From: Paraconexibacter algicola
GTDB lineage: Bacteria > Actinomycetota > Thermoleophilia > Solirubrobacterales > Solirubrobacteraceae
DNA length: 64,000 nt
Assembly (NCBI RefSeq): GCF_003044185.1
Contig: NZ_PYYB01000003.1
Coordinates: 399,307-463,306, forward strand
Reading direction: 5' to 3'
The notes beneath the pieces were generated by a model. It was not told the origin of the DNA, made no database searches, and saw only the letters and a list, made by a program, of their open reading frames with translations. The number at the start of each line of letters is the position of its first letter. Positions within the stretch are counted from its first letter, which is position 1. A program made the translations under genes and the position numbers. Shown piece after piece: positions 1 through 7,839 of this stretch.

Positions 1-2
1 TG

Positions 3-77
3 CGCGACGTGGTCTACGACCAGGTCGACAAGGCCGTCGACGAGCTCACGAAGCTCGTCGAGCAGAACACCCGCTGA
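3..77 (+). CDS. C-terminal fragment of an unknown protein
   Basis: An open frame enters from the left edge and ends at TGA (75-77). Only 24 residues are visible, ending KLVEQNTR. They are charged and look helical, spaced like the end of a coiled or amphipathic helix. The family cannot be named from this piece. The MBL-fold gene starts 24 nt downstream on the same strand, so the two could be cotranscribed. Confidence 0.5.
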   Translation, partial: RDVVYDQVDKAVDELTKLVEQNTR

Positions 78-100
78 GCGCGCGGATAGGGTCCCGGGAC

Positions 101-916
101 ATGCCCGTGATCCACCACCTGAACTGCGGCACGATGTGCCCGCACGCGGGGACCGCCCTGGGGCTGGTCGACCGCGACGCCGGCCACCTCGTCGCCCGCT
201 GCCTGCTGATCGAGGCCGCCGACGGCCTCGTCCTGATCGACACGGGCTACGGCACCGGGGACGTCGCGACGCCGTCGCGCCTGGGGCCGGCGCGGTTCCT
301 GCTCGGCGCCCGGCTCGCCCACGAGGAGACGGCCGTCGCGCAGGTGCGGGCGCTCGGCCACGACCCGGCGGACGTCCGCGACGTGCTCGTCACCCATCTC
401 GACCTCGACCACGCGGGCGGTCTCGGGGACTTCCCCAACGCGACCGTGCACCTGCACCGCCGCGAGCACGAGTTCCTGCGCGGCGGCTCGGCGAAGGCCA
501 AGCTCCGCTACCGCCCCGGCCAGCTCGCGCACGGGCCGCGGTACCAGACCCACGAGGTCACCGGCGAGGCCTGGTTCGGCCTCGAGCGCGTGCGGCTGCT
601 CGAGGGCCTCGACGTGGAGATCGCGATGATCCCGCTGCACGGCCACACCCCCGGCCACACCGGCTACGCGGTGAACACGGGCGACGGCTGGCTGCTGCAC
701 GCCGGCGACACGTACCTGCGCCGCGAGGAGATCGAGGGTGGCCCGGTCCCGCGCGCGCTGCGGATCTACCATCAGGGCAACTCGATCGCCGAGAAGGACC
801 GGCGCGCGAACGTCGAGCGGCTCACGGAGCTGCGCGCCCGCCACGGCGAGGAGGTCACCGTGTTCTGCTCGCACGACGCGACCGAGCTCGCGCGCGACCG
901 CGCCGCGGGCGCGTAG
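101..916 (+). CDS. MBL-fold metallo-hydrolase, N-acyl homoserine lactonase-like
   Basis: This 271-residue protein has the metallo-beta-lactamase fold. The metal-binding signature HLDLDH, within VTHLDLDHAGGL near residue 105, supplies the usual HxxxDH-type ligands. A second histidine region, GHTPGHTGY, lies near residue 180, and an Asp/His pair occurs in the HAGD and CSHD segments. Length and motif order fit the AiiA/AttM-like lactonase and related lactone hydrolase group, which bind two zinc ions and open cyclic esters. The substrate cannot be read from sequence. No signal peptide is seen, so it is probably cytoplasmic. The ATG at 101 begins the conserved MPVIHHLNCGTM region, so the start is firm. 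Confidence 0.8.
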   Translation: MPVIHHLNCGTMCPHAGTALGLVDRDAGHLVARCLLIEAADGLVLIDTGYGTGDVATPSRLGPARFLLGARLAHEETAVAQVRALGHDPADVRDVLVTHLDLDHAGGLGDFPNATVHLHRREHEFLRGGSAKAKLRYRPGQLAHGPRYQTHEVTGEAWFGLERVRLLEGLDVEIAMIPLHGHTPGHTGYAVNTGDGWLLHAGDTYLRREEIEGGPVPRALRIYHQGNSIAEKDRRANVERLTELRARHGEEVTVFCSHDATELARDRAAGA

Positions 917-920
917 CGGG

Positions 921-1763
921 TCAGCCCGCGCTGACGAGCACGACGCCCGCGAGCGCCACGGCGATCCCGACCGCCTGGGCGCGCGCGACGCGCTCGTGCA
1001 GGACGAGCGCGGCGAGCACCACGGTCATCACCGGATACAGCGAGCCGAGGACGGCGGCGACGGCGTCGCTGCCGCGCTCGGTCGCGACGCCGAAGAGCCC
1101 GTTGGCGCTCGTGTCGAAGACGCCTGCGACGAGCAGCAGCCGCAGGTCGGCGCGTCCCGCACGCAGCGGCGGACGCACGACGAGCAGCGCGACGAGGACG
1201 ACGACCGCGCTCGCGGCGCGGGCGGCGGTCACCGCGGTCCAGGCGCTCGAGCCGTCCAGCTCGGCGGCGTGCTGCAGCAGCGTGAGCAGCAGTCCGATCA
1301 GCACGGCGGAGGCTGCCGCGAGCCCGAGCGCCCGGCGGTCCAGCGCCGGCGCGTCCGCGGCGGCGGGCTCGCGGGCGACCAGCGCGGCGCCGCCGAGCGC
1401 GAGCGCGAAGCCGGCCAGCACGATCGCCGACGGGCTCTCCCCGCCCGCGATCGCCACGCCGGCCGGGATGACCGCGCCGCAGGCCGCCAGCGGCGCGACG
1501 AGGCTCATCGCCCCGGCGGCGAGCGCGGCGTAGAAGGTGCCGATGGCGAGCGCCCCGACGCAGCCGGCGACGAGCCCCCAGAGCACGCCCTCGGTGCTCG
1601 CCTGCGGCTGGGCGACCACGAACACCGCGGTCGCGAAGACGACCCCGGCGAGCTGCACGCAGCCGACCACCAGGAGCGTCGGGAGGCGCCGCGCGCCGCG
1701 CCCGCCGAGGAAGTCCGCGATCCCCCACAGCGCGGACGACAGCAGCGCGAGCGCGACGGTCAC
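921..1763 (-). CDS. EamA/DMT-family transporter
   Basis: This is a 280-residue integral membrane protein with about ten hydrophobic segments arranged as two similar halves, typical of the drug/metabolite transporter superfamily. The N-terminal LLSSALWGIADFLGGR and the later SLYPVMTVVLAALVLHERV match the ends of EamA repeats. The start is GTG at 1763; this GTG overlaps the TGA of tgt (GTGA), so it is probably translated by coupling to tgt in one operon. Substrate unknown. Family members export amino acids, metabolites or nucleotide sugars. Confidence 0.8.
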   Translation of the reverse strand: MTVALALLSSALWGIADFLGGRGARRLPTLLVVGCVQLAGVVFATAVFVVAQPQASTEGVLWGLVAGCVGALAIGTFYAALAAGAMSLVAPLAACGAVIPAGVAIAGGESPSAIVLAGFALALGGAALVAREPAAADAPALDRRALGLAAASAVLIGLLLTLLQHAAELDGSSAWTAVTAARAASAVVVLVALLVVRPPLRAGRADLRLLLVAGVFDTSANGLFGVATERGSDAVAAVLGSLYPVMTVVLAALVLHERVARAQAVGIAVALAGVVLVSAG

Positions 1764-2950
1764 GGCAGCTCGCCGGCGCGCAGGGCGGCCGCGGTGGCGG
1801 CGAGCGTGCCCTCGGCGATCGCTGCGCGCAGCCGCTGCATCAGCCGCGACAGATAGGCGAGGTTGTGCAGCGTCAGCAACCGCTGACCGGTCAGCTCGCG
1901 GGCGTGCACGAGGTAGCGCAGGTAGCCGCGCGTGTAGCCGAGCGCGCACGCCGGGCACGGGCAGCCCTCCAGCAGCGGCTCGTCGGAGTCCTTGAAGCGG
2001 CCCGCGGTCAGGTCGACGCGCCAGCGCCGCTCGGGGTCGTTCACGACGGCGACGCCGTGGCGGCCCAGCCGGGTCGGCATCGCGCAGTCGAACGTGTCGA
2101 TGCCGAGCTCGACGCCGCGGATCAGGTCGTCGACCTCGCCGATGCCGAGCAGGTGGCGGGGGCGCGGGTCGTCGGCGATCGCCGCGGTGGCCCACGAGAC
2201 GACCTCGTACATCTGGGGCTTGTCGGCGCCGAGCGAGCCGCCGATCGCGATCCCGTCGACGGGCCGCGACGCGACCGCCTGCGTGCTCTCGACCCGCAGG
2301 TCCTCGTGGACGCCGCCCTGCGAGATGCCGTAGACGAGCTGCCCCTCGGGGCCGCGGGCGTCGTGCCAGGCCAGGCAGCGGTCGAGCCAGCGGTGCGTGC
2401 GCTCGGTCGAGCGCTGCGTGTACTCGCGGGTGACGTTGAACGGGGTGCACTCGTCGAACACGAGCGCGATGTCGCTGCCGAGCGCCCCCTGGATCTCCAT
2501 CGAGGTCTCCGGCCCCATGAACAGGGTCTCGCCGTTGAGGTAGGAGCGGAAGGCGACCCCGTCCTCCTCGATCGCGAGGATCTTGCCCATCCGCTCCTGG
2601 CCCATCGGCGCGCGGCCCTTGACCTCGTCGGCGACGGTGCCGTGCCCCATCGAGAAGACCTGGAAGCCCCCCGAGTCGGTGATGATCGGGGCACGCCAGC
2701 CCATGAACTCGTGCAGGCCGCGGAAGCGGCGGATGCGCTCGTGGCCCGGGTCGAGGAACAGGTGGAACGTGTTCCCCAGGACCATGTCGTAGCCGAGCTC
2801 GGCGACCTCGTGCGGGAGCAGGCTCTTGACGGTCGCCTTGGTGGCGAGCGGGACGAACGCGGGTGTCCGGATCTCGCCGTGCGGGGTGCGCAGGACCCCG
2901 GCCCGCGCGAGCGTTCCGGGGTCCCGGTGCTGGATCTCGAGGGCGCTCAT
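1760..2950 (-). CDS. tgt: tRNA-guanine transglycosylase
   Basis: This 396-residue enzyme exchanges guanine at the wobble position of GUN anticodons for a 7-deazaguanine base in queuosine synthesis. Visible are the substrate-binding ITDSGGFQVFSMG around residues 90-102 (general base Asp92), the nucleophile segment GIDTFDCAMPTRLGRHG, and a C-terminal zinc site of CPCPAC plus a later His in YLVHA. The length is normal for bacterial Tgt. No queuosine synthesis genes are beside it, so the base precursor must come from elsewhere. tgt is uncommon in most Actinobacteria, which helps argue for a deep-branching host. The EamA transporter overlaps its stop codon. Confidence 0.93.
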   Translation of the reverse strand: MSALEIQHRDPGTLARAGVLRTPHGEIRTPAFVPLATKATVKSLLPHEVAELGYDMVLGNTFHLFLDPGHERIRRFRGLHEFMGWRAPIITDSGGFQVFSMGHGTVADEVKGRAPMGQERMGKILAIEEDGVAFRSYLNGETLFMGPETSMEIQGALGSDIALVFDECTPFNVTREYTQRSTERTHRWLDRCLAWHDARGPEGQLVYGISQGGVHEDLRVESTQAVASRPVDGIAIGGSLGADKPQMYEVVSWATAAIADDPRPRHLLGIGEVDDLIRGVELGIDTFDCAMPTRLGRHGVAVVNDPERRWRVDLTAGRFKDSDEPLLEGCPCPACALGYTRGYLRYLVHARELTGQRLLTLHNLAYLSRLMQRLRAAIAEGTLAATAAALRAGELP

Positions 2951-2976
2951 CGCGCCCGGAGCTTACGGACCGGCGG

Positions 2977-3387
2977 TCAGGCGGCGGCGCCCGCGCTGAT
3001 CTCGACCCGGCGCGGCTTGGCGGCGACGGGCTTCGGGACGCTCACCGTCAGGACGCCGTGCTCCATGTGGGCGGTGACCGCGTCGGCGTCGATGCCGTCG
3101 GGGAGCGTGAGGCTGCGGCGGAAGCCGCCGCCGGCCCGCTCGACGCGGACGGCGCGGGCGTTCTCGCCGCTCACGGTGGCCGTCCGCTCGCCGCTGATGG
3201 TGAGAACGCGGTCCTCGATCTCGATCGTGACGTCGTCGCGGCCGAGGCCGGGCAGGTCGAGGCGGACGAGGTAGTGCTCGGGGGCCTCGACGAGGTCCAT
3301 CGGCGGGACCCAGCGCCGCACGGAGGCGGTCGGGTAGCTGGGGCCGGTGAGGAGGGTCGAGAGCGGGCTCCAGTGCACAAGGGTCAT
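2977..3387 (-). CDS. Hsp20/alpha-crystallin small heat-shock protein
   Basis: This 136-residue ATP-independent holdase has an alpha-crystallin domain at about residues 35-125. Family marks are VRLDLPGLGRDDVTIEIED, LTISGER, FRRSLTLPDGID and GVLTVSVPK. The short N-terminal arm (VHWSPLSTLL) and the C-terminal tail, with VEI in place of the usual I-x-I anchor, are where oligomer contacts form. It is probably a single-gene unit. A near-consensus sigma-70-like promoter lies 40 nt upstream, overlaid by CTCAGTC repeats, so it is likely repressed in the absence of stress. tgt ends nearby on the same strand but is separated by its own start region. Confidence 0.92.
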   Translation of the reverse strand: MTLVHWSPLSTLLTGPSYPTASVRRWVPPMDLVEAPEHYLVRLDLPGLGRDDVTIEIEDRVLTISGERTATVSGENARAVRVERAGGGFRRSLTLPDGIDADAVTAHMEHGVLTVSVPKPVAAKPRRVEISAGAAA

Positions 3388-3427
3388 GTCAGGTCTCCTG
3401 GGAAGTCGCGGGACTGCTCGTGACCCG

Positions 3428-3456
3428 AGTATGAAATCTCAGTCCGAGGTTGTCAA
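3428..3456 (-). promoter_or_regulatory. Promoter of hsp20
   Basis: Reading leftward, TTGACA (3456-3451) and CATACT (3433-3428) are separated by exactly 17 nt. The -10 box lies 40 nt before the hsp20 ATG. The spacer holds one copy of TCTCAGTC (plus-strand 3437-3444). A repressor on that site would block the polymerase. Confidence 0.65.
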
Positions 3457-3479
3457 GTTCTCAGTCTGGTGGACTGAGA
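3437..3479. promoter_or_regulatory. Candidate heat-shock operator: repeated CTCAGTC half-sites
   Basis: TCTCAGTC occurs at 3437-3444 and 3459-3466, 22 bp apart, which is two helical turns. The inverted copy GACTGAGA is at 3472-3479. The arms TCAGT and ACTGA of the right-hand pair are 7 bp apart, the same geometry as the HspR HAIR box (TGAGT-N7-ACTCA), though the bases differ. The right pair overlaps the last codons of the marR-like gene. Binding protein unknown. Confidence 0.5.
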
Positions 3480-3961
3480 TCTTCACGCGCTGGCACGCTC
3501 ACGTCCCCGTCGGCGGGCACGATCCGCGCCCACAGGCCGGCGAGCAGCTCCTGCTCGGCCGGGGTGAAGCGCTCGAGGAACAGCGCCCGCACCCCGGCGA
3601 GGTGCGTGCGCCGCGCCGCGGCGACCCGCTCGACCCCGAGGTCGGTCAGGACCGCGTAGGCGCCGCGGGCGTCGTCCCCGCACGCCTCGCGCACGAGCAG
3701 GCCCTCCCGCGCGAGACGGTCGACGAGCCGCGTGAGCCCGCTGCGGCTGAGGATGACCGCGCACGCGAGGTCGCTCATCCGCATCCGCCGGTCGGGGGCG
3801 TCATGGAGGTTCATCAGGACCTCGTAGGACGTGAGCGGCAGACCGTGGTCGCGCTCGAGCTGCGTCCCGAGCGCCTTCGTTAGCGCCGCGTGCGCGCGCA
3901 GCATGCCGCGCCAGGCCCCGAGCTCCCGGGGGCTCAGCGCATCGATCGAGGTTGTGGCCAT
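3461..3961 (-). CDS. MarR-family regulator, probable MhqR-like quinone sensor
   Basis: This 166-residue winged-helix regulator has the core RMRMSDLACAVILSRSGLTR (recognition helix), then LVDRLAREGLL and the wing GDDARGAYAVLTDLG. I chose ATG 3961 because AAGGAG sits just upstream; an in-frame ATG at 4006 has no such site and would overlap an operator. It is divergent from the WrbA, dioxygenase and esterase genes, and a TTGC-N4-GCAA palindrome lies 34 nt from its start, so autoregulation is likely. One cysteine (REACGDD) lies in the wing region, and one more is in DLACAV near the HTH. Thiol modification by quinones is how MhqR/YodB-type regulators work, but here that is inference. Confidence 0.82.
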   Translation of the reverse strand: MATTSIDALSPRELGAWRGMLRAHAALTKALGTQLERDHGLPLTSYEVLMNLHDAPDRRMRMSDLACAVILSRSGLTRLVDRLAREGLLVREACGDDARGAYAVLTDLGVERVAAARRTHLAGVRALFLERFTPAEQELLAGLWARIVPADGDVSVPAREDLSPPD

Positions 3962-3994
3962 GACCTGCTCCTTGGACCGCGGTTTGAGAATCCC

Positions 3995-4086
3995 TTGCGC
4001 GCGCAATCACAACCGTACCAGCGGCTCCAGCGCCACCGGGGCCGATTTGCTTGCACGTGCAACTTCATGTATCGTTGCACACGCAA
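3995..4086. promoter_or_regulatory. Three MarR-type palindromic operators
   Basis: Three 12-bp palindromes of form TTGC-RYRY-GCAA lie between the divergent marR and wrbA genes: TTGCGCGCGCAA (3995-4006), TTGCACGTGCAA (4051-4062) and TTGCACACGCAA (4075-4086). The last two are centred 24 bp apart and flank the probable wrbA -10. The first lies just upstream of the marR start. Repetition of one exact symmetry strongly suggests one regulator controlling both directions. Confidence 0.75.
4047..4075 (+). promoter_or_regulatory. Candidate promoter of the wrbA operon
   Basis: TTGCTT (4047-4052), a 17-nt spacer and TATCGT (4070-4075) form a modest sigma-70-like promoter. The spacer contains the 4051-4062 palindrome, and the next palindrome begins at the -10. 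Occupied operators would shut this promoter. Confidence 0.45.
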
Positions 4087-4111
4087 TCACCCGCGACCCC
4101 CAGGAGTCCCC

Positions 4112-4708
4112 ATGCCGAACATCACCGTCGTCTACTACTCCTCCACCGGCAACGTGCACCGCCTCGCCACCGAGATCGCCGCGGGCGCCACCGACGCCGG
4201 CGCCGAGGTCCGCCTGCGCCGCGCCGCCGAGCTCGCGCCCGACGAGGTCGTGCAGTCCCAGGACGCCTGGCGCGCGCACGCCGAGGCCACCAAGGACGTC
4301 CCGGTCGCCACCCCCGACGACCTCGCGTGGGCGGACGGCTACGCCCTGGGCAGCCCGACCCGCTTCGGCAACCCCGCCGCTCAGCTCAAGCAGTTCATCG
4401 ACACGCTCGGGCCGCTCTGGCAGACCGGCGGGCTCGCCAACAAGGTCGCCACGAGCTTCACCAGCGCCATGAACGCCCACGGCGGGCAGGAGTCCACGCT
4501 GCTGGCCCTCAACAACGTCTTCTACCACTGGGGCGCGCTGATCGTGCCCCCCGGCTACACCGACCCGCTCCTCTACGCGTCGGGCGGCAACCCCTACGGC
4601 ACGAACTTCGTCGCCGGCCAGGGCAACCCGATGTCCGACGAGACCCTCGCCGCCGCCCGCTACCAGGGCCGACGGCTCGCCGAGTTCGCCGCGAAGCTGA
4701 CCACCTGA
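4112..4708 (+). CDS. wrbA: NAD(P)H:quinone oxidoreductase, WrbA family
   Basis: This 198-residue flavodoxin-fold enzyme reduces quinones by two electrons, avoiding semiquinones. The FMN phosphate loop is YYSSTGNVHRLA near residues 7-18. GSPTRFGNPAAQLKQFID and TSFTSAMNAHGGQESTLL are classic WrbA flavin-binding blocks, and YHWGALIVPPGY completes the family pattern. The length is normal. ATG 4112 is preceded by CAGGAG. It is the first gene of an operon with a ring-cleaving dioxygenase and an esterase, under three MarR-type operators, so its job is probably quinone or electrophile defence. Confidence 0.93.
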   Translation: MPNITVVYYSSTGNVHRLATEIAAGATDAGAEVRLRRAAELAPDEVVQSQDAWRAHAEATKDVPVATPDDLAWADGYALGSPTRFGNPAAQLKQFIDTLGPLWQTGGLANKVATSFTSAMNAHGGQESTLLALNNVFYHWGALIVPPGYTDPLLYASGGNPYGTNFVAGQGNPMSDETLAAARYQGRRLAEFAAKLTT

Positions 4709-4710
4709 CC

Positions 4711-5643
4711 ATGACCCTCCAAGGCCTCCACCACATCACCGCGATCACCGGGGACGCCCCGCGCAACGTCGACTTCTACGCCCGCGTCCTCGGGCTCCGC
4801 ATGGTCAAGAAGACCGTCAACTTCGACGCCCCCGACGTCTACCACCTCTACTACGGGGACGAGACCGGCGGCCCCGGCTCGATCATGACGTTCTTCGAGT
4901 TCCCCAACGCCGCCCGCGGCACCGCCGGCGACGGCATGGTCCACACGATCCTCTGGCGCGTCGGCTCGGCCGAGGCGCTGGCGTTCTGGGAGCGGCGGCT
5001 CGCCGACGAGGGCGTCGCCACCCGCCGCGACGGCGACCGCCTGACGTTCGCCGACCCGGAGGGCCTCGCGATCGAGCTCGTCGTCGCCGACGACCTGCCC
5101 GACGCGCCACTGGCCGCCACCGCCTCCCCCGGGATCCCCGCCGGGCACGCCCTGCAGGGCTTCCACGGCGTGCGCGCCTACGCGTCGCGCCCGGAGCGCT
5201 CCGCGGACCTGCTCGTCACGCTCGGCTTCCAGCGCCGCGAGGATGGCGTCTGGGTCACCGGCGAGGGCACGCCCCGCCACGCCGAGCTGCACTACGACGC
5301 GCCGCCCGTCGCCGTCCGCGGGCGCGACGGGGGCGGCACGATCCACCACGTCGCCTGGTCGGCCGCCGACGACGACGAGCTCGCCCGGTTCCGGGTCCTC
5401 GCGGCCGGCGGCGGGGCGCACCCGACGCCGATCATCGACCGGCAGTACTTCCACTCGGTGTACTTCCGGGAGCCCAGCGGCGTCCTGTTCGAGCTCGCCT
5501 CGCGCGACATCGGCTTCGCGGTCGACGAGCCGCAGGAGACGCTCGGCGAGGCGCTGCTGCTGCCGCCGCAGCACGAGCACCTCCGCGACCGGCTCGTCGA
5601 CGTGCTGACCCCGATCGAGAACCCCCGGCAGGCGGTCGCGTGA
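4711..5643 (+). CDS. Ring-cleaving dioxygenase, MhqO/MhqA-like two-domain VOC protein
   Basis: This 310-residue protein has two vicinal-oxygen-chelate modules. The first begins LHHITAITGDAPRNVDFY and contains FTFA-type and IELVVA strands. The second begins LQGFHGVRAYA, with IHHVAWSAAD and the metal-ligand end VLFELASRDIGF. His and Glu at strand ends can hold one Fe(II) or another divalent metal. This length and order match the B. subtilis MhqA/MhqE/MhqO group, which is proposed to cleave hydroquinone-type adducts. It starts 2 nt after the wrbA stop and overlaps the esterase start (GTGA), so the three are coupled. Confidence 0.82.
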   Translation: MTLQGLHHITAITGDAPRNVDFYARVLGLRMVKKTVNFDAPDVYHLYYGDETGGPGSIMTFFEFPNAARGTAGDGMVHTILWRVGSAEALAFWERRLADEGVATRRDGDRLTFADPEGLAIELVVADDLPDAPLAATASPGIPAGHALQGFHGVRAYASRPERSADLLVTLGFQRREDGVWVTGEGTPRHAELHYDAPPVAVRGRDGGGTIHHVAWSAADDDELARFRVLAAGGGAHPTPIIDRQYFHSVYFREPSGVLFELASRDIGFAVDEPQETLGEALLLPPQHEHLRDRLVDVLTPIENPRQAVA

Positions 5644-6329
5644 GCGCCCCCCGTCACCCGGGTCCGCTGCCGCACCTCGTCCGCCCCGCGGACGGGGAGG
5701 CGGCCGGCACGCTCGTGCTCCTGCACGGGCGCGGCGCCGACGAGCACGACCTCTACGGGCTCTTCGACGTCCTCGACCCGCAGCGGCGGCTCACCGGCAT
5801 CACCGTCGGCGGGCCGCTCGCCCTCGGGGGACCGGTCGGCCGGCACTGGTACGTCGTCCCGCGCGTCGGGTTCCCCGACCCGCACACGTTCGGGCCGACG
5901 TTCGCCGAGCTCGCGACGCTCCTCGACGACGAGCTCGGGATCGACTGGTCGACGACGGTCGTCGGCGGCTTCTCGCAGGGGTCGGTCATGTCCTACGCGC
6001 TCGGGCTCGGCGCCGGACGGCCCCGTCCCGCGGGCATCCTGGCGATGAGCGGGTTTATCCCGACCACCGAGGCCTGGCAGGGCGACCTCGACGCACGGGC
6101 CGGCCTGCCCGTGCTCGTCGCGCACGGCACCCACGATCCGGTGATCTCCGTCGAGTTCGGCCGCGACGCCGTCCGCCGGCTCCAGCAGGCCGGCGCCGAC
6201 GTCACCTACCACGAGTCCGCGGTCGCCCACCAGATCGACCCGCGGGTCGTCCCCGAGGTCCACGCCTGGCTGGCGGACCGGTTCCCGGAGCGGTCGGGAG
6301 CGGAACTTTCGCCCTCCTCGGGCGTCTAA
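5640..6329 (+). CDS. Alpha/beta hydrolase, phospholipase/carboxylesterase family (MhqD-like)
   Basis: This is a 229-residue alpha/beta-hydrolase. The oxyanion region is LVLLHGRGADEHDLYGL, the nucleophile elbow GFSQGSVMSYALGL, the acid Asp lies in AHGTHDPVIS, and the His in SAVAHQIDP. The length fits the small carboxylesterase family of MhqD/YodD. The GTG start overlaps the dioxygenase TGA by 4 nt. In Bacillus the mhqNOD operon pairs a nitroreductase, a dioxygenase and such a hydrolase under the MarR protein MhqR; this operon repeats the set with WrbA in the reductase role. Confidence 0.85.
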   Translation: MSAPRHPGPLPHLVRPADGEAAGTLVLLHGRGADEHDLYGLFDVLDPQRRLTGITVGGPLALGGPVGRHWYVVPRVGFPDPHTFGPTFAELATLLDDELGIDWSTTVVGGFSQGSVMSYALGLGAGRPRPAGILAMSGFIPTTEAWQGDLDARAGLPVLVAHGTHDPVISVEFGRDAVRRLQQAGADVTYHESAVAHQIDPRVVPEVHAWLADRFPERSGAELSPSSGV

Positions 6330-6407
6330 ACGGGTGGAGGCGCTGCCGCAGGGCGGCGCCGTCCCCCTCCCCCTGTTCCCCCTCACCCGTCTGGAGGCCG
6401 CCGCTCC

Positions 6408-7802
6408 GTGCGTCCCACGATCCTGATCGCCGTCCTGCTGTCGCTCGTCCTCGCCGCGCCCGCCGCCGCCTCGACGACGCAGTTCACGATGTTCGAGGCC
6501 CCGTCCGCGCTCGTGGACCCCTCCCAGCGTGACAGCACCCTCGACGAGATCGACGCGCTGGGCGCCGACGCGATCCGGGTCCTCGTCAACTGGAACCGCG
6601 TCGCCCCCTCCCCGACGTCGAAGACGCGGCCCGCGAACTTCGACGCGTCCGACCCGGCCGCGTACGGGGACGGCTTCGCGACCTACGAGGCGATCGTCGC
6701 CGCCGCGAAGGCCCGCGGCCTGCGCGTCCTCTTCACGATCACCGGCGGCGCCCCGTTCTGGGCGACCGCGAAGGGCACCGACGCGATCACCCGGCCCGAT
6801 CCCGACGAGTTCCAGGCGTTCGCCACCGCGCTCGGCGCGAAGTTCCGCGACGACGTGGACATCTGGTCGATCTGGAACGAGCCCAACCAGCCGCAGTTCC
6901 TCGCCCCGCAGTTCGTCGGCGGCAAGCCGCAGTCGCCGAAGCTCTACCGCAGCCTGTACCTCGCCGCGCAGCGCGGCCTCGGCGCGTCGGGCAACGGCCA
7001 GGACACGATCCTCGCGGCCGAGACCTCGCCGCGCGGCAACCCGCGGATCGTCGCGCCGCTCGCGTTCCTGCGCGGGTTCCTCTGCCTCGACTCGAAGTAC
7101 CGCAAGGCGAAGAGCTGCGGGAAGATCGACGCCGACGGCTGGGCGCACCACCCCTACACGACCAGCGGTGGTCCGTACTTCAGGAGCGGCAACACGGACG
7201 ACGTCACGATCGGGACGCTCTCGCGGCTGACGCGCGCGCTCGACCGGGCCGGGAAGGCCGGCGCGATCCGCAAGGGCATGCCGATGTACCTGACCGAGTT
7301 CGGCATCCAGTCGTTCCCCGACCGCATCACCGGCGTGCCGCTGTCCACGCAGGCCGACTACCGCTCCCTCAGCGAGTTCATCGCCTACGGCAACAAGCGC
7401 GTGAAGGCGTTCTCGCAGTACCTGATGCGCGACTCGGACCCCAACCCGCCCGGCGGGTCGAAGTTCAGCGGCTTCGAGTCCGGCCTGCGGACGTTCGGCG
7501 GCACGAAGAAGCCCGCGTACGACGGCTTCCGGCTGCCGCTGGTCGCCGACCGGTACGCGGCCGGCAAGGTGCGGCTGTGGGGCCTCGCGCGTCCCGCCGA
7601 CGGGCGCACGAAGGTGCGGATCCTCTACGCCAACGGCGGCTCGTCGCGCTGGCGCACGCTGACGACGCTCTCGACCGACGCGCGCGGGTACTTCTCCTCG
7701 CGGCGGTCGGCCCCGAAGGACCGGCGCTACCGCGTCGAGTGGACCGCGGCCGACGGCACGACGCACCGCGGGCCGGTCACGAAGACGCGCAGCGCGCCGT
7801 AG
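6408..7802 (+). CDS. Secreted glycoside hydrolase with TIM barrel (GH5/GH39-like)
   Basis: This 464-residue exported protein has a signal peptide of about 22 residues ending in AAPAAAS. The barrel shows IRVLVNWNRVAP (strand 2), RVLFTITGGAPFW and IWSIWNEPNQ with the probable acid/base Glu158. MYLTEFGIQS holds the probable nucleophile Glu297. These are clan GH-A marks. A C-terminal beta domain (from about residue 380) resembles an Ig-like appendage. The substrate is probably a plant or cell-wall polysaccharide but cannot be fixed. GTG at 6408 is chosen because it starts a perfect signal peptide. Confidence 0.8.
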   Translation: MRPTILIAVLLSLVLAAPAAASTTQFTMFEAPSALVDPSQRDSTLDEIDALGADAIRVLVNWNRVAPSPTSKTRPANFDASDPAAYGDGFATYEAIVAAAKARGLRVLFTITGGAPFWATAKGTDAITRPDPDEFQAFATALGAKFRDDVDIWSIWNEPNQPQFLAPQFVGGKPQSPKLYRSLYLAAQRGLGASGNGQDTILAAETSPRGNPRIVAPLAFLRGFLCLDSKYRKAKSCGKIDADGWAHHPYTTSGGPYFRSGNTDDVTIGTLSRLTRALDRAGKAGAIRKGMPMYLTEFGIQSFPDRITGVPLSTQADYRSLSEFIAYGNKRVKAFSQYLMRDSDPNPPGGSKFSGFESGLRTFGGTKKPAYDGFRLPLVADRYAAGKVRLWGLARPADGRTKVRILYANGGSSRWRTLTTLSTDARGYFSSRRSAPKDRRYRVEWTAADGTTHRGPVTKTRSAP

Positions 7803-7839
7803 GGGCGCGCTGCGGGGGCCGGCCGGAACGGCCGGCGGC

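Noticed and set aside
3962..4006. Longer start for the MarR-like protein at 4006
   Set aside because: It would run through the first operator and lacks a ribosome site; ATG 3961 has AAGGAG at the right distance.
5292..7766. Minus-strand frame of 824 residues
   Set aside because: Its sequence is Arg/Val/Gly-rich shadow of the dioxygenase, esterase and glycoside hydrolase genes, with no domain.
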